Origin: Gracilibacteraceae bacterium
Lineage (GTDB): Bacteria > Bacillota > Desulfitobacteriia > Desulfitobacteriales > Syntrophobotulaceae
DNA length: 5,893 nucleotides
Direction of reading: 5' to 3'
NCBI GenBank assembly: GCA_031255985.1
Contig: JAIRRL010000023.1
Span: 1-5,893 of the forward strand
Below the pieces are notes generated by a model. That model did no database searches. It saw nothing but the letters and a program-made list of their open reading frames with translations, and was not told the DNA's origin. Position 1 is the stretch's first letter. Every line of letters starts with the position of its first letter. The position numbers were made by a program, and so were the translations under genes. Below are positions 1-5,339 of the stretch, in pieces.

Positions 1-30
1 CGGCCGGCCGCTAATTGGGGGATTTTCGCG

Positions 31-79
31 AAAAAAAGAGAAAAATGTAGGTGACAAAACTGAGAGCTTAGTCTATAAT
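31..79 (+). promoter_or_regulatory. Strong sigma-A/sigma-70 type promoter with A-rich upstream (UP-like) element
   Basis: A -35 box GTGACA lies at 51-56 (5 of 6 matches to TTGACA). A perfect -10 box TATAAT lies at 74-79, and the spacer is the optimal 17 nt. Transcription would start near 86, giving a leader of about 53 nt before the small gene at 139. Positions 31-45 are almost pure A (interrupted by one G), which is about -55 to -41, where an UP element contacts the RNA polymerase alpha subunit. A 12-bp palindrome, TTTTCGCGAAAA, at 23-34 touches the upstream edge. The boxes are seen directly; strength and the UP role are inferred from consensus. Confidence 0.72.
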
Positions 80-138
80 GAAGTTAAGATTCACGGCAAG
101 CTCGTTAACCGCGAAAAAAGAGGAACGGAGGAAGAAAA

Positions 139-384
139 ATGGCAAGTGTGGCTGAGATAGCCGAAGGCGCGGCGGCGGTGGGTGGCATCGCTTTGGAGAT
201 CGGCGGTTTCGCCGTTGACGTGGCGAAGGAAAAGTTCAAAGAATTCGCGGAAAACCCCGCGGAAAAAGGCAATGAACTTCTGGCCAAAGGCAAGGAATTC
301 ACCCAAAAACACCCAGGGGTCGTGGCCGGCGCCGGCGCGGTGGTCGGACTTTTTGTTTTGAGCAAACTGTTCTTCAAGAAATAA
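139..384 (+). CDS. Small Gly/Ala/Lys-rich protein with hydrophobic C-terminus, probably membrane-anchored; family not recognised
   Basis: This 81-aa protein is not recognised as a named family. Residues 2-28 are rich in Ala, Gly and Val, with acidic residues at E6, E9, E20 and D27. Residues 29-57 are charged, Lys/Glu-rich and probably helical. Residues 59-78 form a hydrophobic stretch with small residues (G60, G64, G66, G70), ending in FFKK. The layout, a charged helix followed by a glycine-rich C-terminal membrane segment with basic end, recalls the small DUF883 (ElaB/YqjD) or YtxH-type proteins. That is a resemblance in architecture, not a demonstrated homology. The ATG at 139 is well supported by GGAGG at 127-131 with a 7-nt spacer. 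The gene has its own strong promoter (51-79) and a hairpin terminator (415-449), so it looks monocistronic and highly expressed. The GC-rich codon use resembles the neighbours. Confidence 0.78.
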   Translation: MASVAEIAEGAAAVGGIALEIGGFAVDVAKEKFKEFAENPAEKGNELLAKGKEFTQKHPGVVAGAGAVVGLFVLSKLFFKK

Positions 385-414
385 GTGTTCGATATTTTGA
401 TAGCGCGGATAACG

Positions 415-449
415 GAGCTGAATGACTGACAGCCATTCAGCTCTTTCTC
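415..449 (+). terminator. Hairpin with T-rich tail, probable intrinsic terminator of the small gene
   Basis: GAGCTGAATG at 415-424 is the exact reverse complement of CATTCAGCTC at 434-443. This gives a 10-bp perfect stem with a 9-nt loop, followed by TTTCTC at 444-449. It starts 30 nt after the stop codon of the 81-aa gene. The T run is short and interrupted, and the stem is only half GC, so termination may be partial. The left arm also contains a possible start codon (ATG at 422) with GGAG at 414-417, so the hairpin could instead act on translation of a short leader ORF. Confidence 0.65.
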
Positions 450-523
450 GCGTCATTCTGGAGGAGACTGAACTCTACAGGCCGAAACTCACACGCGGCG
501 ACAATCAAGCCGCAAGACGCTAA
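422..523 (+). other. Possible 33-codon leader ORF upstream of ilvC (speculative)
   Basis: An ATG at 422 opens a frame of 33 codons that ends with TAA at 521-523, 34 nt before the preferred ilvC start. A GGAG at 414-417 lies only 4 nt upstream of the ATG, and both sit in the left arm of the 415-443 hairpin, which would hide them. The peptide contains a Val-Ile-Leu triplet at residues 11-13 and four Leu in all. Branched-chain residues make up only 6 of 33, so there is no clear enrichment of the kind seen in classic ilv attenuator peptides. I see no U-tailed terminator after it. It may be a chance frame. Confidence 0.2.
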
Positions 524-539
524 TTATTTCCAAATGACG

Positions 540-545
540 AAAGGA
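540..545 (+). promoter_or_regulatory. Shine-Dalgarno sequence deciding the ilvC start
   Basis: AAAGGA at 540-545 lies 12 nt before the ATG at 558. It lies downstream of the in-frame ATG at 534, which has no Shine-Dalgarno-like sequence before it. The site therefore favours 558, although the spacing is longer than ideal; the ATG at 567 is a further in-frame option. Confidence 0.5.
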
Positions 546-557
546 CATAGAAAAAAC

Positions 558-1550
558 ATGGTAAAAATGTATTATGACAGCGACGCGGATCTCGGCGTCC
601 TACAGGGAAAGACAATCGCGGTGCTGGGCTGGGGCAGTCAGGGCCACGCTCAGTCGCAAAATTTACGTGATTCCGGCTTGGACGTGGTCGTGGGCCTGCG
701 CCCGCACAGCCCTCGCCGGCCGGAAGCGGAAGCGGCCGGTCTGAAGGTGCTGACCGTGGCGGAAGCGGCGCGGGCGGCGGATATCATCCAGATTTTACTG
801 CCGGACGAGCAGCAGGCGAAAGTATACCGGGAAGAAATCGCCCCGGAACTCAAACCGGGGAAAACACTCGTTTTTTCCCACGGCTTCAATATCCATTTCG
901 GCCAGATCGTCCCGCCGCCCGATATCGACGTGATCATGATCGCCCCTAAAAGCCCCGGCCATCTCGTGCGTCGCGTTTTTACCGAGGGCGCCGGCGTTCC
1001 CGCTCTCATAGCCGTGCATCAGGACGCGACCGGCAACGCGCGGCAGATCGGCTTGGCCTACGCCAGAGGGATCGGCTGCACCAGGGCCGGACTTTTGGAG
1101 ACAACTTTCCGGGAGGAAACGGAGACGGATCTTTTTGGCGAACAAGTCGTCTTGTGCGGCGGGATTACGGAATTGGTGCGCGCGGGCTATGACACGCTGG
1201 TCGAGGCGGGCTACGAGCCGGAAAGCGCTTATTTCGAGTGCTTCCACGAGCTGAAACTCATCGTCGATTTGATGTATGAAGGCGGCATCGGCTGGATGCA
1301 CCACTCGATTTCCGACACGGCCCAATACGGGGATATGATGGTGGGCAAACGCATCATCACGGAAGAAACGCGCCGGGAAATGAAAAAAGTGCTGGCCGAA
1401 ATCCAAAACGGCGAGTTTGCCAAACAATGGCTGCTGGAAAATCAGACCGGGAGACCGGTGTTTAACGCGCTGACCAAAAAAGACGAGGCGCATCCGGTCG
1501 AGAAAGTCGGCAAGGAATTGCGCGGCATGATGGGTTGGCTGAAAAAATAA
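558..1550 (+). CDS. ilvC: Ketol-acid reductoisomerase (class I, short form)
   Basis: This enzyme converts 2-acetolactate or 2-aceto-2-hydroxybutyrate to the dihydroxy acid using Mg2+ and NAD(P)H, the second common step of valine, leucine and isoleucine synthesis in the cytoplasm. The start at 558 gives 330 aa, typical of class I enzymes, and the usual MVKMYYDSDADL beginning; an ATG at 534 would add eight residues. The N-terminal Rossmann domain shows GWGSQGHA (24-31), cofactor loop R48-R54, and catalytic-region SHGF with H108. The C-terminal knotted domain has metal ligands D191 and E195 (ETETDLFGEQ), E227 and E231 (YFECFHELKL), and S250. The loop reads RPHSPRR, with Arg at a position often Ser in relatives. 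G132 of the usual KGPGH is Ser, and the usual Arg-aromatic pair before S250 is His-His. phoH follows 22 nt downstream with no terminator; ilvB/N and leuA are not adjacent. Confidence 0.97.
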   Translation: MVKMYYDSDADLGVLQGKTIAVLGWGSQGHAQSQNLRDSGLDVVVGLRPHSPRRPEAEAAGLKVLTVAEAARAADIIQILLPDEQQAKVYREEIAPELKPGKTLVFSHGFNIHFGQIVPPPDIDVIMIAPKSPGHLVRRVFTEGAGVPALIAVHQDATGNARQIGLAYARGIGCTRAGLLETTFREETETDLFGEQVVLCGGITELVRAGYDTLVEAGYEPESAYFECFHELKLIVDLMYEGGIGWMHHSISDTAQYGDMMVGKRIITEETRREMKKVLAEIQNGEFAKQWLLENQTGRPVFNALTKKDEAHPVEKVGKELRGMMGWLKK

Positions 1551-1561
1551 TGCCGCGCGCG

Positions 1562-1566
1562 GGAGG
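1562..1566 (+). promoter_or_regulatory. Shine-Dalgarno sequence selecting a TTG start for phoH
   Basis: GGAGG at 1562-1566 is followed by two consecutive TTG codons, at 1570 and 1573. The second leaves a normal 6-nt spacer and the first only 3 nt, so 1573 is preferred. No ATG occurs in frame until 1615, which would cut conserved N-terminal residues. Confidence 0.65.
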
Positions 1567-1572
1567 GCGTTG

Positions 1573-2541
1573 TTGGAAGAATTCAGGGTGAGACTGGAAA
1601 ACGAACAGGAGGCCATGAGTCTGTTCGGGGCGGAAGATACGCTCTTGCGCTTGATGGAAGAAAAAACCAATTGCCGTTTTGTCGCCAGAGGGACGGAGAT
1701 CATTGTTATGGGAGAAAGCGGCCGGGCCAGGCGGGCGGCCGCCGTGATCGGCGAATTGCAAAAACTGATTCGCGCCGGGAACACGCTTACTCCTTCCGAC
1801 GTGCTGTACGTGGCTTCAGGCCCGGAGGCCGACAACCCGGAGGATCAGGATCGCATGGTCGCCAGCCTGACGAAAGTGATCGCCGCCACGCAGCGCGGCC
1901 GCCCCATCAAAGCGAAAACCATCGGCCAGGATCGCTATATCAAGGCAATTGAACGCAAATCCATCGTTTTCGGCATAGGACCGGCCGGAACCGGAAAAAC
2001 TTATCTGGCGGTAGTCATGGCGGTCAAAGCTCTGAAAAGCAAGGAAGTAAACCGGATCGTCCTGACGCGGCCCGCGGTGGAAGCGGGGGAAAAACTCGGT
2101 TTCTTGCCCGGAGATTTGCAGGAAAAAGTCAATCCTTATTTGCGTCCGCTCTACGACGCCCTGTTCGACCAGCTCGGCCCGGAAACTACGGCCCGTTTCC
2201 TGGAAAAAGGCGCGATTGAGATCGCGCCCTTGGCCTATATGCGCGGCCGCACGTTGGACGACTCCTTTGTCATCCTGGACGAAGCCCAAAACACTTCGCC
2301 GGAGCAGATGAAAATGTTCCTGACCCGTCTCGGCTACGGTTCCAAGGCGGTTGTAACCGGAGACGTCACTCAGACGGATTTGCCGCGCGGACAGTATTCC
2401 GGTCTGGTGGAAGTCCAGCGGGTGCTGACCGGAATCGAAGATATCTCGTTCCATTATTTCACTGCCAGGGACGTGGTGCGCAACCCCCTGGTGCAAAGCA
2501 TCATCCACGCATATGAAATAGAAGAAAGCCGGCCGCGATAA
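1573..2541 (+). CDS. phoH: PhoH family P-loop ATPase (YbeZ-like)
   Basis: This is a cytoplasmic PhoH/YbeZ-family NTPase of 322 aa, the usual length. In several bacteria it works with the endoribonuclease YbeY in rRNA processing and RNA quality control, and ybeY lies two genes downstream here. Residues 1-80 form the N-terminal domain of the long PhoH type. The P-loop domain shows Walker A GPAGTGKT (136-143), LTRPAVEAGEKLGFLPGD (164-181), Walker B VILDEAQN (233-240), and the sensor-like stretch GDVTQTDLPRG (263-273). Near the C-terminus the usual DVVRHP reads DVVRNP (N304). The start is a TTG chosen by its GGAGG site. The gene lies 22 nt after ilvC and 16 nt before the 7TM-HD gene, so it is probably co-transcribed with both. 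Helicase or RNA-unwinding activity is inferred from the family. Confidence 0.96.
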   Translation: MEEFRVRLENEQEAMSLFGAEDTLLRLMEEKTNCRFVARGTEIIVMGESGRARRAAAVIGELQKLIRAGNTLTPSDVLYVASGPEADNPEDQDRMVASLTKVIAATQRGRPIKAKTIGQDRYIKAIERKSIVFGIGPAGTGKTYLAVVMAVKALKSKEVNRIVLTRPAVEAGEKLGFLPGDLQEKVNPYLRPLYDALFDQLGPETTARFLEKGAIEIAPLAYMRGRTLDDSFVILDEAQNTSPEQMKMFLTRLGYGSKAVVTGDVTQTDLPRGQYSGLVEVQRVLTGIEDISFHYFTARDVVRNPLVQSIIHAYEIEESRPR

Positions 2542-2557
2542 CGGACGAATTTTCAGG

Positions 2558-4879
2558 ATGAATGAAAAAAGGGAGCAACAGAAGCGACATTTTTGGCAGA
2601 CTTCGCAATTGGGCTTGAAGGTTCTGCTTTTTGTCGTCTTTTGCGTCCTGATCACGGTTGTTTTGTCTTCCGGCATTGTCGCCTCAAATCAGAACATCTC
2701 CCAGGGAGAGCCAAGTTCGGAATTGATTCGCGCCCCCTATGACCGGGAAGTGGCTTATACGGATAAATACGAGCGGGAAGTCGGGGCGGCCAGAGAGGCG
2801 ACGCCGGATGTTTACCGCGTCAACGAGGCTTTTGTCAATATTTTCATTCAGGAATACCGGAATATGTTCGACGTCCTGCTGGCGCTGGCGCTGGAAAGAG
2901 AGGAAGGCGCCGGCGCGGAAAACCCGCCGCTTTCCCCGGAGCGGCAGGAGGAAATACAGGCTTTGCGCGTGAGCGACTATTACGGCGTCCTCTCCGATGA
3001 AACCTTTAACGCGATCATGGCTCTGTCGCCGGCTGTCCTGACGGAAGGGCGGGACGAAGCTCTGATGCTCATGCTGCGGGTGATTGAATCCGAGGAGGAA
3101 GGGGCGAAAACGGCGGACGAACTTCCGCTGGCCCAAGAGCGCGTGATGAGCCTGATCATGAATTCCGGCCTGCCCGCTCCCCTGCTGGAACTCACGGGCA
3201 GTTACGTGGGGCAGGAATTGTTATCCCCGACTTTTGTCATCGACCTCCAAGCCACGGAATGGGCGAAGGAACAGGCGGCGACGGCCGTCACTCTGGAAGT
3301 CCATTCCTATCGCGCCAATGAAAAAATAGTCGGCGTGGGGGAAATAGTGGACGAACGCATCTTCGCCGCCCTGGACGCTTATGGGCTCGTCCGGACAGAG
3401 TCCGTGCTGTGGCCTGTTCTCGGCGTCGCTATTCTGGTCGTTCTCTCCGCCTTTATAACCGTTGCTTTTGCCTGGCGGAATTGCCCGCGCGTCAGAGAAC
3501 ACTGGCAGAAAATCATCATCATCGGCATCCTTGAGCTGGCCCTCCTGATCGCGGCTTACGGACTGTTCAGCATCCGTTTCACTAACGAAGCCTGGAACAG
3601 CCTGATTATTTTCCTGACCCCGGTCGCTTGGACTACGATGACTGTTTCTATTCTGCTGGGCAGCCGCATGGCTCTGGCGGTCTGCGTCATTCAGGCTCTT
3701 TATGTCGCTTTGCTGGCTGATCCGCAGGGGTTTATGGGTTCCGGCGCGGCCGGTACTTTTGTGGCCCTGTTCTCCGGGTTGGCGGGGGCCGAGAGCGCGG
3801 CGCGCCTGAGCCGGCGGTCGGATTTTGCCAAAGCCGGGCTTTTTATCGGTATGATCGATATAACCTTGCTTTGCGCCATGACTTTGATCAGCGGCGGCGA
3901 CTGGCTGACAAGCGCGATCGTCGGTTTGCTGTTCATCATCGTCAGCGCCATTCTGACTGTGATTCTGACCATCGGCGCCTTGCCCGGATTTGAATATTTT
4001 TTCAATATCACCTCGTCCGTGCGGCTGATCGAGCTGGCCAATCCTAACAATCCCCTGCTCAAATCGCTCCTGATGGAGGCGCCCGGCACATATCACCACA
4101 GCGTCATGGTCGGTAATCTGGCGGAGACGGCGGCGGAGGAAATACAGGCCGATTCCGTCCTCGTGCGCGTCGGCGCTCTTTACCACGATATAGGCAAATT
4201 GAAACGGCCATATTTTTTCATCGAAAACCAGTTTTCCCAGGAAAATCCGCACGAGCGCATCGCCCCTTCTCTCAGCGCTCTGATTTTGACTTCCCACACG
4301 AAAGACGGGGCGGAGATGGCGAAACAATATAAGCTGCCGGAGTCCATCCGCGAGATAATCCAGCAGCATCACGGCAATAGCCTGACAAGGTTTTTTTATC
4401 ATAAAGCGCTGGAGGAAACGCCGGATATTTCCGAAGATATTTTCCGCTATGCCGGGCCGAATCCCCAGACGAAGGAGGCGGCGCTCGTCATGCTGGCCGA
4501 CAGTGTGGAAGCGGCGGTGCGCTCGGCCAGCGGCGGCAATCCGGGTAAAATAGAAGGCGTGGTGCGCAAAATCATCAAGGAAAAGCTTGACGGCGGCCAC
4601 CTCAATCAGTGCGAGTTGACTTTCCGCGACTTGGACAAGATCGCCGCCTCGTTTGTCAAGGTTTTGCTCGGAATTTACCATACGCGCATCGTTTATCCGG
4701 ATGCGCCGCAAGTGCGCAAAGCTCTGAAAAAACCGCCGGAACCGCCGCCAGCGCCGCCGCCGGAAGCAGAGGCGGCAACTGGGGCGCAGGCGGGATCAAC
4801 CCCGGAGCCGGGGCCGCGGGCGGAACAGGCGCAGGCGCCGGAACCTGAGCCGGAGACGGAGGCGCGCGATGGAAATTGA
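2558..4879 (+). CDS. pgpH: 7TM-HD family cyclic di-AMP phosphodiesterase (PgpH/YqfF-like)
   Basis: This membrane protein of 773 aa is expected to hydrolyse c-di-AMP to pApA in the cytoplasm, controlling a messenger for potassium, osmotic and wall homeostasis. A first membrane helix is at 19-41. An extracytoplasmic 7TMR-HDED sensor domain follows (about 48-275), then seven membrane segments (about 284-306, 317-338, 346-368, 370-387, 393-415, 424-446, 448-474). The HD domain runs from about 510 to 705 with its metal-site residues intact: H514, H543-D544 (HDIGK), H580, H604-H605 (QQHHG) and D648. Residues 724-773 are an added Pro/Glu/Ala-rich tail. The ATG at 2558 has only AGG abutting it and a distant GGAC, so initiation may depend on coupling to phoH. 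The last 11 nt overlap ybeY. The substrate is inferred from the Listeria and Bacillus relatives. Confidence 0.95.
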   Translation: MNEKREQQKRHFWQTSQLGLKVLLFVVFCVLITVVLSSGIVASNQNISQGEPSSELIRAPYDREVAYTDKYEREVGAAREATPDVYRVNEAFVNIFIQEYRNMFDVLLALALEREEGAGAENPPLSPERQEEIQALRVSDYYGVLSDETFNAIMALSPAVLTEGRDEALMLMLRVIESEEEGAKTADELPLAQERVMSLIMNSGLPAPLLELTGSYVGQELLSPTFVIDLQATEWAKEQAATAVTLEVHSYRANEKIVGVGEIVDERIFAALDAYGLVRTESVLWPVLGVAILVVLSAFITVAFAWRNCPRVREHWQKIIIIGILELALLIAAYGLFSIRFTNEAWNSLIIFLTPVAWTTMTVSILLGSRMALAVCVIQALYVALLADPQGFMGSGAAGTFVALFSGLAGAESAARLSRRSDFAKAGLFIGMIDITLLCAMTLISGGDWLTSAIVGLLFIIVSAILTVILTIGALPGFEYFFNITSSVRLIELANPNNPLLKSLLMEAPGTYHHSVMVGNLAETAAEEIQADSVLVRVGALYHDIGKLKRPYFFIENQFSQENPHERIAPSLSALILTSHTKDGAEMAKQYKLPESIREIIQQHHGNSLTRFFYHKALEETPDISEDIFRYAGPNPQTKEAALVMLADSVEAAVRSASGGNPGKIEGVVRKIIKEKLDGGHLNQCELTFRDLDKIAASFVKVLLGIYHTRIVYPDAPQVRKALKKPPEPPPAPPPEAEAATGAQAGSTPEPGPRAEQAQAPEPEPETEARDGN
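4727..4876 (+). other. Pro/Glu/Ala-rich low-complexity C-terminal tail of the 7TM-HD protein
   Basis: The last 50 codons of the 7TM-HD gene begin with Lys-Lys and then consist mainly of Pro, Glu, Ala and Gly, with PPEPPPAPPPEAEAA near the start and PEPEPETEA near the end. The tail follows the normal end of the HD domain (the VYPDAPQVRKAL region), has no hydrophobic core, and is predicted disordered and acidic on the cytoplasmic side. The DNA is very GC-rich, and the ybeY ribosome-binding site lies inside it. Confidence 0.8.
4858..4862 (+). promoter_or_regulatory. ybeY Shine-Dalgarno sequence inside the end of the 7TM-HD gene
   Basis: GGAGG at 4858-4862 lies 6 nt before the ybeY ATG at 4869, near-ideal spacing. 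It lies within the last codons of the 7TM-HD reading frame, so ribosomes ending that gene pass over it, which would allow translational coupling. Confidence 0.75.
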
Positions 4880-5336
4880 AGTGATCTGGGAAGCGGCCCC
4901 GGCCGACGCCGCCGAAAGGGAATTTTTGGAAAAATCCTTGCGGGAAGGCGTCGCCGCCGCCCTGCGTTTGGGCGGCGGGCCGGCGGAAGCGGCGGTATGC
5001 GTCCTGGTGGCGGACGACGCGCGGTTACTGGAGTTAAACCGCCAGTACCGCGGCCAGGCCAAGGCGACGGATGTGCTCTCGTTCGCCCAGAGAGAGGACG
5101 GCGCCGGCGAACCGGCGATAGCGGACGACGCCGATGCGACCTTGGGCGATATCGTCGTCTCGCTGGAACGGGCGGCGGCGCAGGGGGAAGAATACGGGCA
5201 CGGCTTGCGGCGGGAATTGGTTTTTTTGGCCGTACACGGCGCCTTGCATCTCCTGGGTTTCGAGCACGGGGCGGAGACGGCGGCGGAGACGGCGGTCATG
5301 CGCGGCCTGGAAAAACAAATAATGGAGTCGCTGTAA
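4869..5336 (+). CDS. ybeY: Endoribonuclease YbeY (16S rRNA maturation factor)
   Basis: YbeY is a cytoplasmic zinc-dependent endoribonuclease needed for 16S rRNA 3'-end maturation and 70S ribosome quality control. The protein is 155 aa, the normal length. It shows the family signatures NRQYRGQAKATDVLSF (57-72), LGDIVVSLERA (92-102) and the metal motif HGALHLLGFEHG (123-134), with the three zinc ligands H123, H127 and H133. The usual GYDH reads GFEH, a conservative change. The reading frame overlaps the end of the 7TM-HD gene by 11 nt and has a strong GGAGG site at 4858. era starts 3 nt after the stop. A tandem 12-bp duplication at 5271-5294 encodes an Ala-Glu-Thr-Ala repeat after the zinc motif. 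The neighbours phoH and era are known functional partners, which supports the assignment. Confidence 0.97.
   Translation: MEIEVIWEAAPADAAEREFLEKSLREGVAAALRLGGGPAEAAVCVLVADDARLLELNRQYRGQAKATDVLSFAQREDGAGEPAIADDADATLGDIVVSLERAAAQGEEYGHGLRRELVFLAVHGALHLLGFEHGAETAAETAVMRGLEKQIMESL
5271..5294 (+). repeat. Tandem 12-bp direct repeat in ybeY
   Basis: GCGGAGACGGCG occurs twice head to tail (5271-5282 and 5283-5294), keeping the frame and encoding AETA twice in the variable segment after the zinc motif. The same 12-mer also occurs at 4121-4132 in the HD domain of the upstream gene, where it again encodes AETA. Confidence 0.6.
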
Positions 5337-5339
5337 AAT

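Noticed and set aside
1..14. Possible last codons of an upstream gene (Ala-Gly-Arg then TAA at 12-14)
   Set aside because: Only three codons are visible, so the frame cannot be tested; the GC palindrome at 1-10 is equally likely to be non-coding.
91..456. Minus-strand frame of 121 codons opposite the small gene
   Set aside because: The plus-strand frame has a promoter, ribosome site and terminator, while the antisense frame has no matching signals and spans the hairpin.
498..526. Promoter for ilvC (GCGACA at 498, TAATTA at 521)
   Set aside because: The -35 matches only four bases and the -10 only two, so I cannot support it. ilvC may be served by read-through of the hairpin or by a promoter I cannot identify.
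385..557. T-box or other riboswitch in front of ilvC
   Set aside because: No AGGGTGG-type T-box sequence or other known conserved core is present. A 5-bp GCGGC/GCCGC pairing (495-499 with 509-513) is too weak to claim a structure.
534..557. Upstream ATG of ilvC adding eight residues
   Set aside because: No ribosome site precedes it, and the start at 558 gives the standard N-terminus and length.
795..1835. Minus-strand frame of 346 codons spanning ilvC and phoH
   Set aside because: It crosses two well-supported genes on the other strand and shows no protein family signature.
1816..2676. Minus-strand frame of 286 codons over phoH and the start of the next gene
   Set aside because: It is antisense to conserved Walker motifs and has no recognisable domain.
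3221..4711. Long open frame of 496 codons on the minus strand inside the 7TM-HD gene
   Set aside because: It lies wholly antisense to a gene with intact conserved motifs, has no recognisable domain, and its composition is that of a reverse-complement shadow in GC-rich coding DNA.
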